Assembly (NCBI RefSeq): GCF_014284125.1
Contig: NZ_JACOFX010000004.1
Span: forward strand, 1 to 64,000
Source: Undibacterium umbellatum
GTDB lineage: Bacteria; Pseudomonadota; Gammaproteobacteria; Burkholderiales; Burkholderiaceae_D
DNA length: 64,000 nucleotides
Reading direction: 5' to 3'
Shown: piece after piece, positions 59,474 to 64,000 of the stretch
Layout: the number at the start of each line of letters is the position of its first letter
How positions within the stretch are numbered: the first letter of the stretch is position 1
Translations under genes and position numbers: made by a program
Notes under the pieces: generated by a model
What the model saw: only the letters and a program-made list of their open reading frames with translations
Told to the model about the DNA's origin: nothing
Database searches by the model: none

Positions 59474-59935
59474 ATGAGCAACAACACTATAGACACCGCC
59501 ATGGCCAAGCGCATGCTTGATGCCTCTGCCATACAGGGCGCGTCCATCATCGGTCAGCCAGGCGGTTGGGGTGTCATGCTGAAATTTGGTATTACAGAAA
59601 AACCGCTGGGCGCACAAAGAACTGACCAGCCTCGCGTGTGGCGCTCACTTGACCGCTGCATGGATTACTTGAAAACCGAATTGCATATCACCCGCGTCGA
59701 TTTGCTCGATGCCAGCAAACACAGCGATGCATCAGATAAAACCAGCGTTCGGAAAGACACCTCAGAACGCATGCGCCAGGCACATGCAGCCGCCGCTTAC
59801 AACAAGTGGTTTCGTGAACAAGTGCAAGCTTCGCTGGATGACCCTTCCCCTGGTATCGCAAATGAAGATGTCAAACAAAATTTTGCCGCCAAGCGCGCAG
59901 CATTGAAGCAGCGTATTGCGGGCAACAAAGCTTGA
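59474..59935 (+). CDS. Antitoxin with N-terminal domain and PaaA2-like C-terminus
   Basis: A 153-residue protein. The C-terminal part (about 100-150; AAYNKWFREQVQASLDDPSP, then GIANEDVKQNFAAKRAALKQ) resembles PaaA2/ParD-type antitoxins ('YNEWLRAKVxxSLxDPRPxIPHDEV'). The first 90 residues (GASIIGQPGGWGVMLKFGIT and RVWRSLDRCMDYLKTELHIT) form a separate domain seen fused to such antitoxins. It would neutralise the ParE-like toxin and probably represses the operon. It overlaps the toxin start by four bases (TTGA). Confidence 0.75.
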   Translation: MSNNTIDTAMAKRMLDASAIQGASIIGQPGGWGVMLKFGITEKPLGAQRTDQPRVWRSLDRCMDYLKTELHITRVDLLDASKHSDASDKTSVRKDTSERMRQAHAAAAYNKWFREQVQASLDDPSPGIANEDVKQNFAAKRAALKQRIAGNKA

Positions 59936-60204
59936 AACTAATCTGGAAACCACTCGCGCTGGCAGATCGCGAACGTATCATGGACTACATCGCAGAAGAC
60001 AAACCACAAGCTGCGATTGATCTTGATGAAGCTTTTGAGCACACGGCAGATCAGCTTTTGCTCAACCCACGTATGTACAAACCTGGCCGTGTCAAAAAAA
60101 CCCGTGAAGCAGTTGTTCATCCCAACTACATCATCGTTTATTCGATTGATAGAAGTACCATTAACATACTCAGGGTCTTGCATAGTGCGCAGGCATGGCC
60201 TTGA
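59932..60204 (+). CDS. ParE/RelE-superfamily toxin
   Basis: A 90-residue toxin starting at a TTG that overlaps the antitoxin stop. The ParE pattern is complete: LIWKPLALADRERIMDYIAE, DLDEAFEHTADQLLLNPRMY and KPGRVKKTREAVVHPNYIIV, then YSIDRSTINILRVLHSAQAWP. Members inhibit gyrase or cleave mRNA; the target is not readable from sequence. Reading frame intact. The IS5-type element begins about 50 bp downstream. Confidence 0.85.
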   Translation: MKLIWKPLALADRERIMDYIAEDKPQAAIDLDEAFEHTADQLLLNPRMYKPGRVKKTREAVVHPNYIIVYSIDRSTINILRVLHSAQAWP

Positions 60205-60349
60205 ATTGCAAATTCAAGAACACTTAAAAATCCATCATTGAATTCGCATTGCACTTAAGGCTACGCTGAATAAGCATCAATTTTCGATGGACGAAACTCC
60301 AAGTAGCACATTCAATTGATAAAAGCGTCGTTCGAGCTATTTTTGCTCC

Positions 60350-60376
60350 CCCCATCAGGCCATTGATGGGGTTTTT
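60350..60376 (+). terminator. Terminator inside the IS, before its transposase end
   Basis: CCCCATCA and TGATGGGG form the stem with loop GGCCAT, followed by TTTTT on the plus strand. It lies between the left end and the transposase stop, so it blocks plus-strand read-through from the toxin operon into the transposase antisense. Confidence 0.7.
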
Positions 60377-60391
60377 GCTCATTTTTGTCCA

Positions 60392-61366
60392 CTATGGGCG
60401 CACCTGTACCAGCAAGTGCCGACGCGATAAATAAATATTGGCCAAGGCCAGCGCAGTAAATGCGCGTGCGGCATTCTTTGCCAATCCACAATACCGCACC
60501 TTGCTGAATCCCCAGAGGCGCTTGACCACCGCAAAGACGTGCTCAACGCGCGCACGGATCTTCGATTTATTGCGGTTCTTGCCTCGCTCAACCTCGTCAA
60601 TCTCCCCTGATTTGCGGGTGCGTTGATTGGTAAAGTCTTTGGCTCCTGGTGCTTTGGAGAGAATCAAATTCTTTTGACTGGCATAGGCACTATCACCGTA
60701 CACCCGTTTTTCACGCCCATGCAGCAGCTTGGGCAGGGGATGCTTGTCATGAACGTTGGCTGATGTCACAACAGCACTATGTGTCAGCCCACTTTGGCTG
60801 TCGACGCCGATATGCAGTTTCATCCCAAAGTACCATTGCTTCCCCTTACGCGTTTGCCGCATTTCGGGGTCACGTTGCTTCTCACTGTTCTTGGTCGAAC
60901 TCGGTGCAGCAATAATGGTCGCATCGACGATCGTGCCTGTCTTTAAACTCATGCCGCTGCTGCTAAGAACGCGGCCAACTTCCGTGAATAACTGTTCAGC
61001 GAGCTTATGCTGCTCCAGCAAATGCCGGAACTTGAGCATCGTGGTGGCATCAGGCACCGACTCACAGCCAAGATCTATGCCAACAAAGCGACGCAGGCTG
61101 ACGCTATCGTATAGGGCTTCTTCGCAAGCAAAGTCGGCCAGGTTGAACCAATGCTGGATGAAGTGAATGCGTAACATTCGTTCCAGGCCAATTGGTGGTC
61201 GACCGTTCCCGCGCTTCGGATAATGCGGTTCAATGATTGCGCAGAGTTCCTTCCACGGCACTATCTTGTGCATCGTGTCGAGAAAAACGTCACGTCGTGT
61301 CGGTTTGCGATGTTGTTCAAAGCTCGCATTCTGATCTTCTGCCATCGCCAGTGTCTGTTGTTTCAT
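60392..61366 (-). CDS. IS5-family transposase
   Basis: A 324-residue transposase from the ATG at 61366. A helix-turn-helix N-terminus (LERMLRIHFIQHWFNLADFA), the first catalytic Asp in TIVDATIIAAP, the second in VYGDSAYAS, and the final Glu in ARVEHVFAVVKRLWGFSKVR (the Y-(2)-R-(3)-E-(6)-K type signature) show an intact DDE enzyme. The closing residues ANIYLSRRHLLVQ match IS5 group members. It would move only this element; no passenger genes. Confidence 0.9.
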   Translation of the reverse strand: MKQQTLAMAEDQNASFEQHRKPTRRDVFLDTMHKIVPWKELCAIIEPHYPKRGNGRPPIGLERMLRIHFIQHWFNLADFACEEALYDSVSLRRFVGIDLGCESVPDATTMLKFRHLLEQHKLAEQLFTEVGRVLSSSGMSLKTGTIVDATIIAAPSSTKNSEKQRDPEMRQTRKGKQWYFGMKLHIGVDSQSGLTHSAVVTSANVHDKHPLPKLLHGREKRVYGDSAYASQKNLILSKAPGAKDFTNQRTRKSGEIDEVERGKNRNKSKIRARVEHVFAVVKRLWGFSKVRYCGLAKNAARAFTALALANIYLSRRHLLVQVRP

Positions 61367-61535
61367 GGAAGTCAAACGTCTTGTTCGGTTGTCAGTCTTT
61401 AACGCTTGAGAATAGAATCCGTTTACTTAATCAGCGTAGCCTTAAACCTTCCGTGATACAGATGCATTAAGAAATGCTCAGTTACAACATGGGCCAGCCG
61501 ATCAAAACTAACCTACAAAAATAAAGAAAAATTAA

Positions 61536-62042
61536 ATGCAGCAGATCATTGGTACCATCACTTCACTGATCATTGGTTTTTTTGCTTGGGGTTTCACCCT
61601 ACTATTTAGCAAAGGTTCAAATTCACTTGGCTCCTTTGGTTGGATTGACGCCTTTGTTTTCTTTACTCCTATCGTCTGTTTGATAGTGCCAGCAGCGACC
61701 CGCCGTTTTAAAGACAATTCGCCAGCCCAGGGAATGTTTCTGCTTGCCATTGCGCCCATTATTGGAATATTGAACTATATCCCCTTGTTTTTTTGCGTGT
61801 TTCTAATGACGAAAATCTTTGGTAACAGCCCAAATAATGATTATTATTCAGTTCTCTTGTGTCAATTGGTCTGGGCCTGCGTACTTTGGGTAAATTTAAA
61901 AGTAGCTGACAACGGACCTAAGCTTGAGGACCGTCCCCTATCAAATCAGGAACAGCACAAAGCAAAGAACTATTCTGGAATTTTGCAAATCATAGGATTG
62001 GCATATGCTTGCCTTGTCGCATATTTTTTGTTGAAACTATGA
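61536..62042 (+). CDS. Membrane protein of unknown function
   Basis: A 168-residue protein with four predicted hydrophobic segments (about 5-25, 35-55, 68-90, 105-125) and a fifth near the end (148-166). Both N-terminus and loops are short; no signature residues. It could be a small transporter subunit or structural protein. Located just outside the right end of the IS, so its original upstream region has been displaced by the insertion. Confidence 0.55.
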   Translation: MQQIIGTITSLIIGFFAWGFTLLFSKGSNSLGSFGWIDAFVFFTPIVCLIVPAATRRFKDNSPAQGMFLLAIAPIIGILNYIPLFFCVFLMTKIFGNSPNNDYYSVLLCQLVWACVLWVNLKVADNGPKLEDRPLSNQEQHKAKNYSGILQIIGLAYACLVAYFLLKL

Positions 62043-62114
62043 ATTACCTTTACCAATCTGCATCACTATTTTTTCCATTGCCCGCTACCGCAAAACTGAT
62101 CAAATAAGCTCCCC

Positions 62115-63305
62115 CTACCTCACCCCATAAACCGCCGACACCCGCGTCCCTACCACCAGCAAAAAATGCGTGACCGCACAGGCACTCAGTATCCACGCCA
62201 GCGGTAAGCTACCCACCAGCGCCCCCGACAACACCAGGCTCACAGGCATCAGCAGTTTGAACAGCGAACCGGTGAGGCCGGATATGCGGCCTATGTAGCG
62301 GCTGTCTGTACTCTCCTGGCGATAGCCCCAGACGCAGACATTGCCGATGACTGTGCAAAAGCTGTTGATGCTCAGTGCCAGCAACAACAAGGGGATGCTA
62401 TTGCCCCAGGCCAACAAGAGCATGGAGCAGGCCTCGACGCCCAATTCCAGCGCCAGCAGGCGGCCCAGGCCAAAGCGCTGGCGCAGGCGGCTGGCGACCA
62501 GGCCGCCGATGACGCCGCCTATGCCTGCCACGCCATACATCAGGCCGACTTGAGCCGCGCCCAGTTGCAACTGGTCACGGGCGCGAAACAAAAAGAGTAC
62601 ATCTACCACGCCCGCGCTGCCATTGATGATGACCACCAGCCAGGCCATGTGCCACAGGGGTTTATTGGCGACCAGCACGCGCCAGCCATCGCGCCACTCA
62701 TTCCAGAAACCATCGGGATCAGGCTTGCGCACTGGCAGTTGCAAATCCCTGAGCAACCAGGCGGCCAGCATCATCGCAACCATGGGCAACCACAGGCCCA
62801 GGTCCATGCGTATGGCAATCACAGCGCCCGCCAAAGCCGGGCCAAGTATGCTGAAGACCTGGCTTAACACCGTCAACTGCCCGGTGGCGGGCAAGAGCAA
62901 TTGTTCTGGCAGCATTTCTTTGAGCATACCCATGCGGCATATCGCATACAGGTAATGCAGGGTCATCAGCAGGAAGGCGGTGATGAAGAAAAATGACAGT
63001 GCCCGCGCACCATTATCCAGCAGCATTGCCTGCATGCCGGTTAACACGACGATGCCGACAATGGCAAAGCGCGCCCAGCGGCCCCGGTCTATGCGGTCTA
63101 CCCAAACACCGATGAACATTGCCAGCAGCAAGTTAGGCAACAACTCAACCGCGCGCATGCCCGTCATGACCCCGGCAGATTGCGTCAACTGGTAGAGTAT
63201 CAGCGGCATGGCCAGTTGATAGATTTGTGTGCCTAGCGAAAAGCTGATGGTCGATGCATACAGACGGCGAAAGTTGGCGTGTTGCCAAAGCGAAGGAGTG
63301 GACAT
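62115..63305 (-). CDS. MFS efflux transporter
   Basis: A 396-residue inner-membrane protein from the ATG at 63305 (MSTPSLWQHANFRRLYASTI). Twelve hydrophobic segments; the loop motif FIGVWVDRIDRGRW between helices 2 and 3 is the MFS 'GxxxDRxGR' signature in the branch with EntS-like exporters (VVDVLFLFRARDQLQLGAAQ and LGEL-like region in the second half). Substrate unknown. It diverges from an SgrR-type regulator, a partnership known for sugar or drug efflux genes, with a MITE-like element between them. Confidence 0.8.
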   Translation of the reverse strand: MSTPSLWQHANFRRLYASTISFSLGTQIYQLAMPLILYQLTQSAGVMTGMRAVELLPNLLLAMFIGVWVDRIDRGRWARFAIVGIVVLTGMQAMLLDNGARALSFFFITAFLLMTLHYLYAICRMGMLKEMLPEQLLLPATGQLTVLSQVFSILGPALAGAVIAIRMDLGLWLPMVAMMLAAWLLRDLQLPVRKPDPDGFWNEWRDGWRVLVANKPLWHMAWLVVIINGSAGVVDVLFLFRARDQLQLGAAQVGLMYGVAGIGGVIGGLVASRLRQRFGLGRLLALELGVEACSMLLLAWGNSIPLLLLALSINSFCTVIGNVCVWGYRQESTDSRYIGRISGLTGSLFKLLMPVSLVLSGALVGSLPLAWILSACAVTHFLLVVGTRVSAVYGVR

Positions 63306-63340
63306 GAAGGAATGCGAGAGAACCTGGTTAATCAATGTTT

Positions 63341-63504
63341 TAGTGGACTGTAACAATAGGAAACGAAGTGCCTGCCATGTGCGCAACGACCATGGCTGCG
63401 TTGCAAATGCTCGCGATAGCCCCGCTATCGCTGCGCTTTGCGCCTTGCCCTGATGCGTCGGGCGCATGTCTTTCACTTCCGTTTCCTACTGTTACAGTCC
63501 ACTA
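63341..63504. mobile_element. MITE-like element between MFS and SgrR-type genes
   Basis: TAGTGGACTGTAACAATAGG through AACGAAGTG (63341-63370) recurs inverted at 63474-63504 with few mismatches. The interior contains a GCGATAGC/GCTATCGC hairpin and CG-rich repeats. Non-coding, about 164 bp. It occupies the promoter region of both divergent genes. Confidence 0.75.
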
Positions 63505-63577
63505 GCGTATATCAAAGGCGGAAAGACAAAAACGGATAGAATCAAGTATTTCTTTCCGCCTTTATTACGACACCAAG

Positions 63578-64000
63578 ATGCGCCTGCTTGATCACTTCCA
63601 GCGCCTGGCCGACTGGCACCCCAGCGCCCCTGCACCTGACCTGGCACAGATTGCTGCGGCCCTGTGCTGTAGCGAACGCAATGCGCGCACACTGCTCAAG
63701 CGCATGCAGGAGCAAGGCTGGATAGACTGGCAGCCAGGCAATGGGCGCGGTCATCGCTCACGCCTGCGCCTGTTGCAAGACCATGAAAGCCTGCGCCTGC
63801 AAAGACTGCATCACCTGCTGGCTGACGGCAAACTGGAAGCTGCCTTCGATGGCTTGCCCAGTGCGGGGCGTGAACGCCTCAAGCAATCGCTGCCCGGCTA
63901 TCTGGGCAGTGGCCGTGCTGGCACTTTGCGCATGCCCTTCTACCGCCCGCTGCATGCGCTGGATGCCATCCACATCAACCGCCGCACCGAGCAGCACATC
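63578..64000 (+). CDS. SgrR-family transcriptional regulator, 5' part
   Basis: 141 codons run off the window end. The N-terminal domain (MRLLDHFQRLADWHPSAP, then LAQIAAALCCSERNARTLLK, then RMQEQGWIDWQPGNGRGHRS) is the winged helix typical of SgrR, the regulator with a downstream solute-binding-protein-like domain. SgrR controls the sugar-phosphate stress response in enterobacteria; in this context it probably senses a small molecule and controls the divergent MFS gene. C-terminal domain lies outside the window. Confidence 0.75.
   Translation, partial: MRLLDHFQRLADWHPSAPAPDLAQIAAALCCSERNARTLLKRMQEQGWIDWQPGNGRGHRSRLRLLQDHESLRLQRLHHLLADGKLEAAFDGLPSAGRERLKQSLPGYLGSGRAGTLRMPFYRPLHALDAIHINRRTEQHI

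Larger units (their letters stand above)
60255..61445 (-). mobile_element. Complete IS5-family insertion sequence
   Basis: A 1183-bp element (60259-61441) bounded by inverted repeats. The left end is GGCTACGCTGAATAAG; the right end is its inverse (CTTAATCAGCGTAGCC) with one mismatch. A TTAA lies on each side (60255-60258 and 61442-61445) as probable target duplication. It contains one transposase gene on the minus strand. Both ends and the gene look intact, so the insertion is recent. Confidence 0.8.

Overview
The window reads as a chromosomal segment of a Gram-negative betaproteobacterium, most likely Burkholderiales/Oxalobacteraceae (Undibacterium, Massilia or Janthinobacterium-like). This is inferred from the moderate GC, the TonB-dependent uptake gene set, an EF-G paralogue, c-di-GMP and chemotaxis genes, and IS5/IS3-type elements. 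I could not run a taxonomic search. I recognised no tRNA, rRNA or CRISPR array.

Layout. (1) 1-12,150: an accessory island. Short single genes, nearly all on the minus strand (lipoproteins, a zinc-ribbon membrane protein, a Coa1-like protein, a SMI1/KNR4 immunity-like protein, a leucine-rich-repeat protein, a Sel1-repeat protein), are separated by a family of short palindromic and composite repeats and by IS and gene remnants. Two larger plus-strand genes encode secreted beta-propeller proteins. (2) 12,399-36,034: a large glycan-utilisation locus of four transcription units: TonB receptor + tryptophan-halogenase-like protein; GH20-GH2-GH31-glucokinase-CutC; LacI-AGE-PfkB-GH47-GH92; and an MFS sugar porter with its own promoter and terminator. 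Near-identical GTTTAnTAAAC palindromes lie in front of these units. (3) 36,448-43,100: small genes (SMI1/KNR4, a metallopeptidase, DUF2199, hypotheticals), a YtrA-type GntR/ABC-2 operon and decayed transposase DNA. (4) 43,338-56,343: signalling: a CheY-like regulator, a REC-GGDEF-EAL protein, two paralogous PAS histidine kinases, an M64 peptidase, a GAF-GGDEF-EAL protein, an Aer-like MCP and CheW. (5) 56,831-64,000: an EF-G paralogue, a PaaA/ParE-type toxin-antitoxin pair, a complete IS5-family element, a membrane protein, and an MFS transporter divergent from a truncated SgrR-type regulator.

The glycan locus forms a coherent pathway. The TonB receptor would import oligosaccharides. Periplasmic GH47 and GH92 (alpha-mannosidases), GH31 (alpha-glucosidase-like), GH2 (beta-mannosidase) and GH20 (beta-hexosaminidase) together match the linkages of a eukaryotic N-glycan. 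The MFS porter would import monosaccharides. An AGE-family isomerase (mannose to fructose), a PfkB fructokinase and a glucokinase would feed glycolysis. The LacI protein is the obvious candidate for binding the shared palindromes. The halogenase-like flavoprotein downstream of the receptor is the least explained part.

The repeat-spaced small-gene island in the first 12 kb is the other part worth following. It looks like cassettes but lacks integron attC hallmarks.
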